Shown here: positions 41,287-50,049 of the stretch, one piece after another
Numbering within the stretch: position 1 is the stretch's first letter
How the letters are laid out: each line of letters begins with the position of its first letter
Source: J084 sp964471405
GTDB lineage: Bacteria > Pseudomonadota > Alphaproteobacteria > Sphingomonadales > Rhodothalassiaceae
Direction: 5' to 3'
NCBI GenBank assembly: GCA_964471405.1
Contig: CAYYGH010000004.1
Location: 1-64,000, forward strand
DNA: 64,000 bases
The notes under the pieces: model-generated
What the model saw: only the letters and a program-made list of their open reading frames with translations
Told to the model about the DNA's origin: nothing
Databases searched by the model: none
Translations under genes and position numbers: made by a program

Positions 41287-44200
41287 TCAGCGTTTCTTGT
41301 TGGGTGGAGAGGCCGGTGCGGGCCTGGCCGGTTCGATGAGGAAACGCCAGGGATGCGGTGCTTCGGTGAGCACCATCTCCGCCGCCCGGCGCACGGCATC
41401 GGCATCGGTCGCCGCCACCAGGGAGCGGGCCGTTTCCAGCCTGTGCAGGCGATCCGGGTCACGCGCCAGCCCGTCCAGCACCGTCGTCAGCCAGCTGCCG
41501 TTGGTGTCGCGGATCTTTTCGATCTGCTTGAGCACCGGTTCCTTGGCCCGGCGCAGAAGATCCGCATCCATCGTGCGTCCGGCAAGCTCGTGCAGAAGAT
41601 CCGCCAGCAACGCGGCCACCTTTTCGCTGGCGCCGCTGGGGGCGTCGCCCGTCAATTGGAGGGCGCCACGATAGCCGGCCCGCCGATCCAGCTGCGCATT
41701 CGCTGATGGCGAATAGGACAGACCGGCATTCTCCCGCACACGTTCGCGCGCCGTAATCGCCAGGGCGGCGGCCAGAATGTCCAGGGCGACCGCCTGCTTG
41801 CGGCTGTGGGAACCGAGCAGCGGATAGTTGAGCACCACACGGCTGCCGACATCCTTGCCCGCATAGGTCAGCCGCACCGTCTGTCCCTCGGCCTGCCAGG
41901 GGGCAGGCAGATAGGTCAGGCGGCGGGGTTCGGCTGCCCGTGGGGGCAGGGCCGCAACGGTATCGGCAAGAGCCTGCCGGATGGCCTCGGGGGCGATGTC
42001 ACCGACAATGCTCAGCTCCAGAAATTCGTCCTTGAGGATGGGACGCATGAAGCCTGCAACATCCTGTGGCGTGATGGCGGCCAGATCCGCAAAACGCGCC
42101 GGCAGAGGCGCAAAGCGGGGATCGCCACCGAACAGTTTCGGCAGACCGTGGAGGATGTAGACGCCATTGGGTGAGTGGGTCAGGACCGCATATTGCTGTT
42201 CGAGAATGCGGTTGACGAGCGCCATGCCCTCCTTCCTGTAGCCCGCATCGGCAAGAATCGCCGCCAGATACCGCATGGCGAAGGGGAACTGCTCACTGGC
42301 CACCTGACCTTCCAGCACGAATCCCCTTCCATCGAAGCGGCCCGTTATCAGCACACCCTTGCGATTGAGCAGCGGGGCCAGGGTGGGATAGTCCACCTCG
42401 CCGAGACCGCCGAAAACGGTGAGCGTGGCACCGGCCAGCATGAGGCCCGGCTTGTCGACAGGCACCCCTTTCACCCCTTCGCCCAGGCGGGCGAGGAAGT
42501 GCACCTTGTTGTGCTCCAACTTGGTCTGCTTCACATGAACGATCAGGTGATTGGGGTATTCCCAGCTGTCGAAATCCCAGTCATCCACATGCGCCATATG
42601 AGCGGGCATCTGGGGAGAGCCGAAACGGTCATAAGGAAAGCCGTCGCCACCTTGGGCTTGGCCCTTCGCTTGCGTGTCCGCCTTCCGGGGGGCTTGGCGG
42701 GAGGCGGCCTGTGCCGCAGCCCGGGCGGCCTGTTGCCAGGCGCGCAGAACGACCGTGTCTTCCTTGCCCTTTTCAGTTGCCAGGGGTTGGCGGGCCCGCA
42801 GGAAGACGAGCTGGGCGCGGCCCGCGAAGCGGCGTCGCAACTCGGTGAGGACATCCTGGGGGGTGATTTCCTCCCGCACGCGCATGAAGTCCGCCAGGGC
42901 ATCCGCCGGCGAGCGGGGAACCCGATGGTCGCTCACTGCCGCAAGCGCAGCTTCGGCCAGGGCCGGGGACGGGCGGGTCGCGGCCTGACTGGCCGCCCTC
43001 TTGAGCTGTTCGCCGAAGGTCGCAAGCGCCTGATCGAGTTCCTGGCGCGTGATGCCGTGCACGAGCAGCTTGGTCAGCTCGCGCGCTCCTACCGTCATGG
43101 CGCGCTGCCAGTCATCCTTCTGGGGGATGACGGTCAGATTGGTGAAACGGGCGGCCCGGGGGACGGCGAATGTCCCGAAACCGGCGGCGGCAAAGCCCGG
43201 GTCGGCGCTGAACTGCAACTTCTGAAGCCTGAGCGAGAAGCTGTAGCTGGCAGCCTGCCAGGCGATTTCGCGCTTGAGGGCGGCCTTGAACGCTTCAGCC
43301 CGCCTGTCGGGGGCGATCCTGGGCGCATGGATACCGGAATAGGCAGGATCGGCAAGCGCCCAGTCGCTCTGCGGCATATGGGAAAACAGCAGCACGGCCG
43401 GGGTGACATCCGCCGATATGAAATGTCCGGCCCTGAATGCCATGGGCACCGGCAGTTCCGCCTCAACCGCCCGGGCAGGTGGCCGGCCGGGACGACGGAA
43501 ATCCTCGAATGCCGTGCGGACAAGCTTCTCCATCGTCTCAAGCGGAAGATCACCGGCGACCACCAGGACGATGTTCTCAGGCCGGTAATAGGCCTCATAG
43601 AAGGCCAGCAGGTCATCACGGGTGATCCGCGCAATGCTTTCCGCCGTGCCCGAGACGGGGTGGCGACCCGCTTCGGCATCCGGCACCAGCGAGCGATAGA
43701 GCGCGTAAATGAAGCGAGTCTGGGCGCTGTCGCGATCGACCCGTTCCTGGGAGACGACCGTGCGCTCCTGTTCGATGGTCTCGGGCTTGAGCAGAAGACC
43801 ATCGGCAATGTCGCGCATGACGGCGATCAGCTGGCGGACCTTGACCGGATCATTGTCCGGAAGGCGGAAGCCGTATTCGGTTCGTGTTGCGGTGGTGCTG
43901 CCGTTGGCATCGGCGCCAGCGCGAATGCCCAGCCGTTCAAGCCGGGTGAAGACCGGCTCGGCCGCGCGCCGGCTGCCCTGGAACGCCAGATGCTCCAGCA
44001 GATGAGCAAGGCCGGCCTTGTCCGCCGGTTCGTCAAGAGCGCCGGTCAGCACCTCCATCGCCACCGTCACCTCGCGTGGTGGCGTGGCGTTGGGAATCAG
44101 GATGATGCGCAACCCCGTTTTCAGCCGCAGGAAGTGGAAGGCGGGATCGGGTGTCAGCCCGTAAGGATTGGTCTCATGGGGGAAGGGAGGCGCAGCCACG

Positions 44201-44331
44201 TCGGCCGCTGCGGGAGAAGGGGCCTTGGCCGCCAGCACAGCCGGCCCGCCAGCCACTAGAAGCATCGCCAGCCACAGCACAAAGCTGCGCACGATCACCT
44301 GCCGCCATCTTGGCAGTCGCTGTCTGGTCAT
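41287..44331 (-). CDS. Large M16 (pitrilysin) family zinc metallopeptidase, exported
   Basis: A 1014-residue peptidase with a signal sequence or anchor (about 12-35, ending VLAAKAP). The N-terminal M16 domain has the inverted zinc motif H110-L-L-E113-H114 and, downstream, IEQERTVVSQE with E189/E196, one of which should be the third ligand. The full length holds four M16 domains, two of them inactive, as in the PqqL/YmxG-like two-in-one proteins. It probably degrades peptides in the periplasm; the substrate is not known. It is convergent with ftsZ and has a good promoter upstream. Confidence 0.9.
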   Translation of the reverse strand: MTRQRLPRWRQVIVRSFVLWLAMLLVAGGPAVLAAKAPSPAAADVAAPPFPHETNPYGLTPDPAFHFLRLKTGLRIILIPNATPPREVTVAMEVLTGALDEPADKAGLAHLLEHLAFQGSRRAAEPVFTRLERLGIRAGADANGSTTATRTEYGFRLPDNDPVKVRQLIAVMRDIADGLLLKPETIEQERTVVSQERVDRDSAQTRFIYALYRSLVPDAEAGRHPVSGTAESIARITRDDLLAFYEAYYRPENIVLVVAGDLPLETMEKLVRTAFEDFRRPGRPPARAVEAELPVPMAFRAGHFISADVTPAVLLFSHMPQSDWALADPAYSGIHAPRIAPDRRAEAFKAALKREIAWQAASYSFSLRLQKLQFSADPGFAAAGFGTFAVPRAARFTNLTVIPQKDDWQRAMTVGARELTKLLVHGITRQELDQALATFGEQLKRAASQAATRPSPALAEAALAAVSDHRVPRSPADALADFMRVREEITPQDVLTELRRRFAGRAQLVFLRARQPLATEKGKEDTVVLRAWQQAARAAAQAASRQAPRKADTQAKGQAQGGDGFPYDRFGSPQMPAHMAHVDDWDFDSWEYPNHLIVHVKQTKLEHNKVHFLARLGEGVKGVPVDKPGLMLAGATLTVFGGLGEVDYPTLAPLLNRKGVLITGRFDGRGFVLEGQVASEQFPFAMRYLAAILADAGYRKEGMALVNRILEQQYAVLTHSPNGVYILHGLPKLFGGDPRFAPLPARFADLAAITPQDVAGFMRPILKDEFLELSIVGDIAPEAIRQALADTVAALPPRAAEPRRLTYLPAPWQAEGQTVRLTYAGKDVGSRVVLNYPLLGSHSRKQAVALDILAAALAITARERVRENAGLSYSPSANAQLDRRAGYRGALQLTGDAPSGASEKVAALLADLLHELAGRTMDADLLRRAKEPVLKQIEKIRDTNGSWLTTVLDGLARDPDRLHRLETARSLVAATDADAVRRAAEMVLTEAPHPWRFLIEPARPAPASPPNKKR

Positions 44332-44379
44332 GGAAAAGTCCCTCCCTTCTCTGGCCGGTGCCCCTGTTCAGTCACGAAG

Positions 44380-44408
44380 AGCTAGAAACTGTCGTTTGCT
44401 CGTGTCAA
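44380..44408 (-). promoter_or_regulatory. Promoter of the M16 peptidase gene
   Basis: On the minus strand, consensus TTGACA (44408-44403), 17 bases, CTAGCT (44385-44380), 48 bases before the ATG at 44331. The -35 is perfect, the -10 is weak. It lies in the 157-base divergent spacer shared with the acyl-CoA dehydrogenase gene. Confidence 0.5.
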
Positions 44409-44488
44409 GCATCGCCGGGCAGGAAAAGCAGGGATGATTGCCGCCGGCCCTCCGCCCCGGGCGGCACCCTTGAAAGAAGGATTCAGGC

Positions 44489-46333
44489 ATGGCAACCGCG
44501 ACTGCCAGTGAGATTCTCTCCCGCCGTGACATGGCGTTTCTGCTCGAAGAGGTGCTGGATCTGCCGGCGCTTTTCGGCAGGAAGCCCTATCTTCATGTCG
44601 GACGTGAGGACCTGCATGCCATTCTGGAGACGGCCGAGCGTCTGGCCTGCGAGCGCTTTGCACCTCTGGCCGCCATCATGGACCGGCAGGAGCCTGTGCT
44701 GACGTCCGATGGACATGTGCGACTGCCTGATGGTGTCAAGGAGGCACTTGATGCCTATTATGCTGCCGGCTTCGGGGCACTGGCCGCACCCGAGCAGGAA
44801 GGTGGACTGGGACTTCCTCTCACCCTGGCGCAAGCCGTAGCGGCCTGGTTTGTGGGGGCCAATCCCTCGCTGGCCGCCTACCCGTTTCTCACCCAGGCGG
44901 CGGCCAATCTGATTGCCAGCTTTGGCAGCGAGGCCCAGAAGCGGCGATACCTTTCTCCCATGCGCAGCGGGCGGTTCTTCGGCACCATGTGTCTGAGCGA
45001 ACCGGAGGCGGGATCCTCGCTGGCCGATATCCGCACGCGGGCCGAGCCCCTGTCCGATGGTTCCGGCCTCTACCGCCTGCGAGGGACGAAGATGTGGATT
45101 TCGGGGGCCGATCACGAGCTTGCCGAGAACATCATCCATCTGGTGCTGGCCAAGATTCCGGGTGGTCCGCCGGGTGTGAAGGGCATCTCATTGTTCATCG
45201 TGCCCAAGTTTCTTCTGGATGAGGATGGCAGACCTGGTGTGCGCAACGACCTGCGGCTCGTCGGTCTCAATCACAAGATGGGCTATCGGGGCACCACGAA
45301 TGGGCTTCTGGCCCTGGGCGATGATGACGCCTGTGTGGGCGAACTTGTCGGCGAGCCTCACAAAGGTCTTGCCTATATGTTCCAGATGATGAACGAGGCC
45401 CGCATTGGTGTCGGCCTGGGGGCGGCCGCCCTGGCGGTGACGGGCTATCGCTTCGCACTGGCCTATGCACGGGAACGCCGCCAGGGTCGCCCCATCGACG
45501 ACCGCGACCCGACGCGTCCGCCTGTGCCGATCATCACGCATGCCGATGTGCGGCGGATGCTGCTGGCCCAGAAGGCTTATGGGGAGGGGGCGCTGCATCT
45601 ATGCCTCAAGGCCGCCCGCCTGGTTGATGGAGCGCGCCAGAAGGGGGATGAGGAGACGCTGCAGCGCATGCGTCTGCTCCTTGATCTGCTGACCCCCATC
45701 GTCAAGGCCTGGCCGGCGCATTACGGAGTCAGGGCCAATGATCTCGCCATCCAGGTTCTTGGAGGGTACGGGTATACCCGTGATTTCCCGCTTGAGCGGA
45801 TCTACCGGGACAATCGCCTCAACCCCATTCACGAAGGCACGAACGGAATTCAGAGCCTGGATCTTCTGGCCCGCAAGGTGCCGATGGAAAACGGCCTCGC
45901 CTTTCGTGCGCTCATGGAGGAAATGGCTGCAAGTGTCCGGGCGGCAAGCGGCCATGAACGGCTGCGTGAACAGGCCGGAGCGCTGGAAGCGGCGGCCGAG
46001 CTGCTCTCACGCACCACGATCTGGGCGGTCAGGGCGATGCAGGATGGGCGTCTCCGTCAGGCGACCGCAGGCAGCTGGCATTATCTGCAGATGATGGGCC
46101 ATGCCGTCGTCGCCTGGTGCTGGCTGGATCAGGCCCGCGCGGCTGTGACCGGTCTGGCGCGGCTTGATGCCGAATCCGCACCCCCCGATCATCCCGATCG
46201 CGCCTTTTATGAGGGCAAGATCGCGGCCATGCGCTTTTTCTTTGATGAAGAACTCCCGAAACTCGGTCCGTGGTCAGCGGCGATCATGAATGCGGACCCG
46301 GCCCATCTTGCGATTCCCGATGCAGGATTTTGA
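44489..46333 (+). CDS. Acyl-CoA dehydrogenase, long (DmdC/FadE-type)
   Basis: FAD enzyme that oxidises acyl-CoA to enoyl-CoA. The 614-residue protein belongs to the longer group with an extra N-terminal region and a C-terminal domain after residue 460. Motifs: FGTMCLSEPEAGSSL, GTKMWISGADHEL, LGGYGYTRDFPLERIYRDNR and HEGTNGIQSLDLLARK, where the glutamate is the expected catalytic base. ATG 44489 follows gaaagaaggattcaggc. It stands alone, divergent from the M16 gene; acyl chain specificity cannot be read from the sequence. Confidence 0.92.
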   Translation: MATATASEILSRRDMAFLLEEVLDLPALFGRKPYLHVGREDLHAILETAERLACERFAPLAAIMDRQEPVLTSDGHVRLPDGVKEALDAYYAAGFGALAAPEQEGGLGLPLTLAQAVAAWFVGANPSLAAYPFLTQAAANLIASFGSEAQKRRYLSPMRSGRFFGTMCLSEPEAGSSLADIRTRAEPLSDGSGLYRLRGTKMWISGADHELAENIIHLVLAKIPGGPPGVKGISLFIVPKFLLDEDGRPGVRNDLRLVGLNHKMGYRGTTNGLLALGDDDACVGELVGEPHKGLAYMFQMMNEARIGVGLGAAALAVTGYRFALAYARERRQGRPIDDRDPTRPPVPIITHADVRRMLLAQKAYGEGALHLCLKAARLVDGARQKGDEETLQRMRLLLDLLTPIVKAWPAHYGVRANDLAIQVLGGYGYTRDFPLERIYRDNRLNPIHEGTNGIQSLDLLARKVPMENGLAFRALMEEMAASVRAASGHERLREQAGALEAAAELLSRTTIWAVRAMQDGRLRQATAGSWHYLQMMGHAVVAWCWLDQARAAVTGLARLDAESAPPDHPDRAFYEGKIAAMRFFFDEELPKLGPWSAAIMNADPAHLAIPDAGF

Positions 46334-46342
46334 GCAGTCAGC

Positions 46343-46372
46343 TTGCCTCGGCGCCTGCGCTTTCCGTATGAA
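46343..46372 (+). promoter_or_regulatory. Candidate promoter of the 2OG-Fe(II) oxygenase gene
   Basis: TTGCCT (46343-46348), 18 bases, TATGAA (46367-46372), 53 bases before the ATG at 46426. Moderate match. Confidence 0.35.
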
Positions 46373-46425
46373 TGGGCCGGACAGGCATGTGCATTCAACA
46401 GGGATCATAGGGGGAGCCGGAGCTG

Positions 46426-47049
46426 ATGACGATCACGAACTACACTGTCAAGCCGCTGTTTGCGGAGCCCTATTTCATGGCGGACATCAGCCACGCCATC
46501 ACCGATGAGCAGGTGGCCTTCCTCAAGAATCTGCCGATGGTGAAAAATCAGGTGAACTATATCTCGGAGGATCTCTACATCTTCAGGCTGCCCGAGCTCA
46601 AGAGCATCGCCGATGCCGTCCAGGAAGCGCTTGACATCTATGCCCGCGAAGTCATGGGCATCACCCAGAAGCTCTATGTGACGCAGTCCTGGGCGCTGAT
46701 GAATCCTCCGGGTGTCGGCATGCACGGGCATACGCACTCGAATTCTCTGATTTCGGGCTCGCTCTACTATACCGACCTGCCCAAGCCCGTGGCGCGCATG
46801 ATCTTTGACCGCTTCAACGGCTATCGTCAGATAGAGATCTTCCCGGAAAAGACGCGGGCGAACATCTACAACAGCACGAAGAACATCGTCGTGCCGAAGA
46901 AGGGGCATGTCTTCCTGTTCCCCTCCCATCTTCAGCATCTGGTGGAGCCGAATCTTTCAAGCGAGCCCCGCTACTCGGTGGCCTTCAACACCTTCGTGAA
47001 AGGCAAGATTGGCAGCTTTACCGACGTCTCCGAACTCATTCTGGAGTAG
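46426..47049 (+). CDS. Putative 2-oxoglutarate/Fe(II)-dependent oxygenase
   Basis: The 207-residue protein fits the 2OG-FeII_Oxy_5 type. The cupin-fold metal site is visible as H100/H102/H104 in GMHGHTHSNSLISGSLYY, with the distal histidine H171 (or H168) in GHVFLFPSHLQHLVEPN and the oxoglutarate-binding R182 in EPRYSVAFNTF. Substrate unknown; relatives occur in phages and marine bacteria, some next to sugar or protein modification genes, none of which is next to it here. ATG 46426 follows agggggagccggagctg. A perfect palindrome separates it from convergent motA. Confidence 0.82.
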   Translation: MTITNYTVKPLFAEPYFMADISHAITDEQVAFLKNLPMVKNQVNYISEDLYIFRLPELKSIADAVQEALDIYAREVMGITQKLYVTQSWALMNPPGVGMHGHTHSNSLISGSLYYTDLPKPVARMIFDRFNGYRQIEIFPEKTRANIYNSTKNIVVPKKGHVFLFPSHLQHLVEPNLSSEPRYSVAFNTFVKGKIGSFTDVSELILE

Positions 47050-47052
47050 ATG

Positions 47053-47068
47053 CGCCGCTTAAGCGGCG
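47053..47068. terminator. Possible bidirectional terminator palindrome
   Basis: CGCCGCTTAAGCGGCG is a perfect 16-base palindrome in the 47-base gap between two convergent genes (oxygenase and motA). As RNA it would form a six-pair stem with a UUAA loop from either strand. No T-run. Confidence 0.4.
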
Positions 47069-47096
47069 GGCAGCCCGACTGCCTGGTGCAGGCCGA

Positions 47097-47969
47097 TCAC
47101 GCAAGGTCCGGCGGGATTTCAGCGAGCGCTTCTTCCATTTCCGCGAAGCTCGGCTGCATATGGCCCGGGATCGTGCGCCGGCCGATTTCGATGGCGATCT
47201 GCGGGGCGTTGCCATGGAGGAAGGAGACCAGCACCGCCTTGACCACATGATACATCTGATGCTCCTCGGCCAGAATCTGATGGAAGCGCTGGGCCAGCGG
47301 TGAGACGAGGAGATAGGACAGGAAGATGCCCATGAAAGTGCCGGTGAGCGCCCCGCCGACGAGCCGCCCCAGCACCTCGACCGGTTCATTGATGGAGGCC
47401 ATCGTCTTGATGATGCCGAGCACGGCGGCCACGATGCCGATGGCGGGAAAGCCGTCGGCCCAGATCTGAAGCGCATGCTGCGGTTCGTGCGCCTCTTTCT
47501 CGTGTTTTTCGATATCCTTGTCCATCGCGTCTTCCATCTGGTGCGGATCCTCGAAGTTCATGGTCATCATCCGAAGATAGTCGGTGATGAAGCCGACCAG
47601 GTGATGGTCCGCCGCCAGACGGGGGAAGTGGTTGAAGATTTTCGATTCTTCCGGCTTTTCGATATGCTGTTCGACGGCCACGACGCCTTTCGTGCGCATC
47701 GTCTTGATCAGCACGAAAAGCAGTGAGAGCAGGTCCTTGTAGTCGTCGGCCGTCCATTTGGGGCCCTTGAGATCCTTGATGATGCCCTGGATGGCACCTT
47801 TGATGACACCCATCTGGTTGGCGATGATGAAACCGCCGACGGCGCCACCGAAGATCACCATCAGCTCATGTGGCGCTGCATGGAGGATGATCTCGAACTT
47901 GCCGCCCGAGAGGACGAATCCTCCGAACACCATCACGAACACGATGACGAGGCCGATGAGGACGAACAT
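47097..47969 (-). CDS. motA: Flagellar motor stator protein MotA
   Basis: Inner-membrane proton channel subunit that drives flagellar rotation with MotB. The 290-residue protein has four membrane segments: residues 1-22, about 33-52, and two near 170-190 and 205-225, with FPAIGIVAAVLGIIKTMASI and the cytoplasmic loop between. The length and N-terminus MFVLIGLVIVFVMVFGGFVL are typical of alphaproteobacterial MotA. No motB lies next to it, which is common in this class. A CtrA-type box lies 90 bases upstream. Confidence 0.96.
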   Translation of the reverse strand: MFVLIGLVIVFVMVFGGFVLSGGKFEIILHAAPHELMVIFGGAVGGFIIANQMGVIKGAIQGIIKDLKGPKWTADDYKDLLSLLFVLIKTMRTKGVVAVEQHIEKPEESKIFNHFPRLAADHHLVGFITDYLRMMTMNFEDPHQMEDAMDKDIEKHEKEAHEPQHALQIWADGFPAIGIVAAVLGIIKTMASINEPVEVLGRLVGGALTGTFMGIFLSYLLVSPLAQRFHQILAEEHQMYHVVKAVLVSFLHGNAPQIAIEIGRRTIPGHMQPSFAEMEEALAEIPPDLA

Positions 47970-48057
47970 GTCTGATCCCGCGCCTGCTCATTGCTCATTC
48001 ACGGCCAGCCTGCGCATGGCAGCCACTGTCCGCTTGGGGGACCATCCGAAATCGGCC

Positions 48058-48072
48058 TTAAAATCTGATTAA
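48058..48072. promoter_or_regulatory. CtrA-type box upstream of motA
   Basis: TTAA-AATCTGA-TTAA, an exact match to the TTAA-N7-TTAA consensus of the cell-cycle regulator CtrA of alphaproteobacteria. It lies 89 bases before the motA start on the minus strand and 148 bases before argC on the plus strand. CtrA control of motility genes is established in several members of the class; here it is inferred from the motif. Confidence 0.6.
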
Positions 48073-48219
48073 TGCTGGCCGCTGCCGGAGGAGGAATGGG
48101 CACTGGAGGTCAGAGGGAAAGAGAGCGGCAGCCGCGATCATCTTTTCAGGACCGGATGGGACCGCTATGGAGATTTCGGGCGTGGTTGCAGAAATGCAGG
48201 AACCGGTCGGGACTGGACG

Positions 48220-49338
48220 ATGGCAAGAGAGCAGGCATGGACGGTGGCAGTTCTGGGGGCGTCCGGCTATACGGGCGCGGATCTTCTGCGCCTCCTGGTG
48301 GGGCGGGAAGATGTCAGGATCGCAGCTCTGACCGCCGAACGCCACCGCGGTGCCCGGATCGGTGACGTTTTTGCGCATCTGGCCGGTTTCGACCTGCCGC
48401 CGCTTGTCGGGATCGAGGAGGTCGATTGGCGCGCGCTTGCCCCTGATGTCATCTTCTGTGCGCTGCCTCATGCGACCAGCGGTGCGGCGATCGTGCGTAT
48501 TCTCAAGGCCATGGATCATCCCCTGCTTCTTGATGAGAAAGAGGAAGGTCGCCTTGCGCACGCCACGCGCTTCATCGACCTGTCTGCGGACTTCCGCCTT
48601 GTCGATCCGGACGTCTATGCCGAATGGTACGGACGTTCCCATCCGGCACCCATGCTGCAGGAGCGGGCGGTCTATGGTCTGAGTGAGTGGAACCGTGAAG
48701 CAATCGCACAGGCGCCGCTCGTGGCGTGTCCCGGCTGCTATCCGACGGCCGCCCTGCTTGCCCTGCTGCCGCTGATTGTGCAGGAGGGCGGCCCCCTGAT
48801 CGCGCCGGAGCCGATCGTGATCGATGCGAAATCGGGGGTCTCGGGGGCCGGGCGCGGCCTCAAGCCGGAGATGCTGTTCTGCGAGGTGGCGGAGGCGGTG
48901 CGGCCCTATGGCGTGGGGCGCCATCGCCACATGCCGGAGATCGAGCAGGAGCTTTCGCGCGCCTTTGGCCATGAGCTCACGATCTCTTTCACGCCCCATC
49001 TCGTGCCGATGAACCGGGGAGAGCTGGTGACCTGCTATGTCCGCTGCGCCGCGGGCGTGACGGTCGCGGATCTCAAGCAGGCGCTCCATAGCCGCTATGC
49101 CGAAGAACCCTTCATTCTCGTGCCTGAGGATGACCGGGTGCCTGCCACCCGCGACGTGCGAGGAAGCAACCGTGCGCTTGTGAATGTCTTTGCGGATCGC
49201 CGGGCAGGGCATGCCATCGTGATCGCGGCCATCGACAATCTCGTCAAGGGCTCCTCCGGACAGGCCGTCCAGAACATGAATCTGATGCTGGGAATCGAGG
49301 AAACGCGAGGGCTTGAGGCATGTCCGATCTTTCCATGA
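48220..49338 (+). CDS. argC: N-acetyl-gamma-glutamyl-phosphate reductase
   Basis: NADPH-dependent third step of arginine biosynthesis. The 372-residue product has the Rossmann motif VAVLGASGYTGADLLRLL, the catalytic cysteine in LVACPGCYPTAALL, IDAKSGVSGAGRG, GRHRHMPEIEQEL and the C-terminal DNLVKGSSGQAVQNMNLM. ATG 48220 has ctggacg before it, a weak ribosome site. The gene overlaps the gamma-carbonic anhydrase gene by 19 bases. Confidence 0.97.
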   Translation: MAREQAWTVAVLGASGYTGADLLRLLVGREDVRIAALTAERHRGARIGDVFAHLAGFDLPPLVGIEEVDWRALAPDVIFCALPHATSGAAIVRILKAMDHPLLLDEKEEGRLAHATRFIDLSADFRLVDPDVYAEWYGRSHPAPMLQERAVYGLSEWNREAIAQAPLVACPGCYPTAALLALLPLIVQEGGPLIAPEPIVIDAKSGVSGAGRGLKPEMLFCEVAEAVRPYGVGRHRHMPEIEQELSRAFGHELTISFTPHLVPMNRGELVTCYVRCAAGVTVADLKQALHSRYAEEPFILVPEDDRVPATRDVRGSNRALVNVFADRRAGHAIVIAAIDNLVKGSSGQAVQNMNLMLGIEETRGLEACPIFP

Positions 49339-49940
49339 AAGCGCAGCAGGCAGCACCTGAGGGCCTGCGGGCGCGCATTGCCCGGGGCGAGGGTGTCTAT
49401 CCCTTCCTCGATCAGTGGCCGCGCCTGGCCGAGGATGTCTTTCTGGCACCGGGCGCGCGCGTGATTGGCGATGTTGAGATCGGAGCCGGTTCTTCGCTGT
49501 GGTACAATGTCGTGGTGCGCGGTGACGTCTGCCACATTCGCATCGGGGCCGGCACGAATATCCAGGATGGCAGCGTCGTGCATGTCACCCGGCGCACGCA
49601 TGCGACGATCATCGGCGATCATGTCCTGATTGGTCACATGGCCATGATCCATGGCTGCGAGATTCAGGATCATGCCTTTGTGGGGTTGGCAACCGTCGTG
49701 ATGGATGGCTGCGTGATCGAAGAGGACGGCATGCTGGCCGCCGGTTCCCTCTTGCCGCCGGGCAAGGTGATCCGCAAAGGCGAGCTGTGGCTGGGGCGGC
49801 CGGCCCGCTGCCTGCGCAAGCTCAGCGCGGAGGAGATTGCGGCGCACCGGGAGGCCCCCCGCGGCTATGCGGAGCTCGCCCGGCTGCATGCGGCCTCTCT
49901 GGAAGGTGACGTGCGGGATGTTCCTCCCGATGCCCGTTGA
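49320..49940 (+). CDS. Gamma-class carbonic anhydrase family protein
   Basis: Left-handed beta-helix trimeric zinc protein. The 206-residue product has the hexapeptide repeats from about residue 40 to 150, WYNVVVRGDVCHIRIG, and likely metal ligands H88 (GSVVHV), H106 and H111 (IGHMAMIHGC). The acidic loop of the archaeal Cam enzyme is missing, as in CamH and the plant mitochondrial complex I subunits. Start ATG 49320 overlaps argC; ATG 49335, in ATGA form, is an alternative. Activity as carbonic anhydrase is not certain. Confidence 0.88.
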   Translation: MSDLSMKAQQAAPEGLRARIARGEGVYPFLDQWPRLAEDVFLAPGARVIGDVEIGAGSSLWYNVVVRGDVCHIRIGAGTNIQDGSVVHVTRRTHATIIGDHVLIGHMAMIHGCEIQDHAFVGLATVVMDGCVIEEDGMLAAGSLLPPGKVIRKGELWLGRPARCLRKLSAEEIAAHREAPRGYAELARLHAASLEGDVRDVPPDAR

Positions 49941-50049
49941 TGAATGAAGCCGACCGCACGCGCCTTTCCGCCATGTCGGTAGAAGGCGGTGGCATTCCAG
50001 CTTCGGATGAGAAGGCTTTTCCGCCCAGGCGCGTCACGAAAGGATCGCA

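Noticed and set aside
40830..41339. Plus-strand frame over the end of ftsZ and the following spacer
   Set aside because: Composition is that of random GC-rich sequence and no ribosome site precedes it; the spacer is better described by its hairpins.
42175..44259. 694-codon plus-strand frame opposite the M16 peptidase
   Set aside because: It mirrors the peptidase gene, which has zinc motif, signal sequence and promoter; the mirror product has no recognisable domain.
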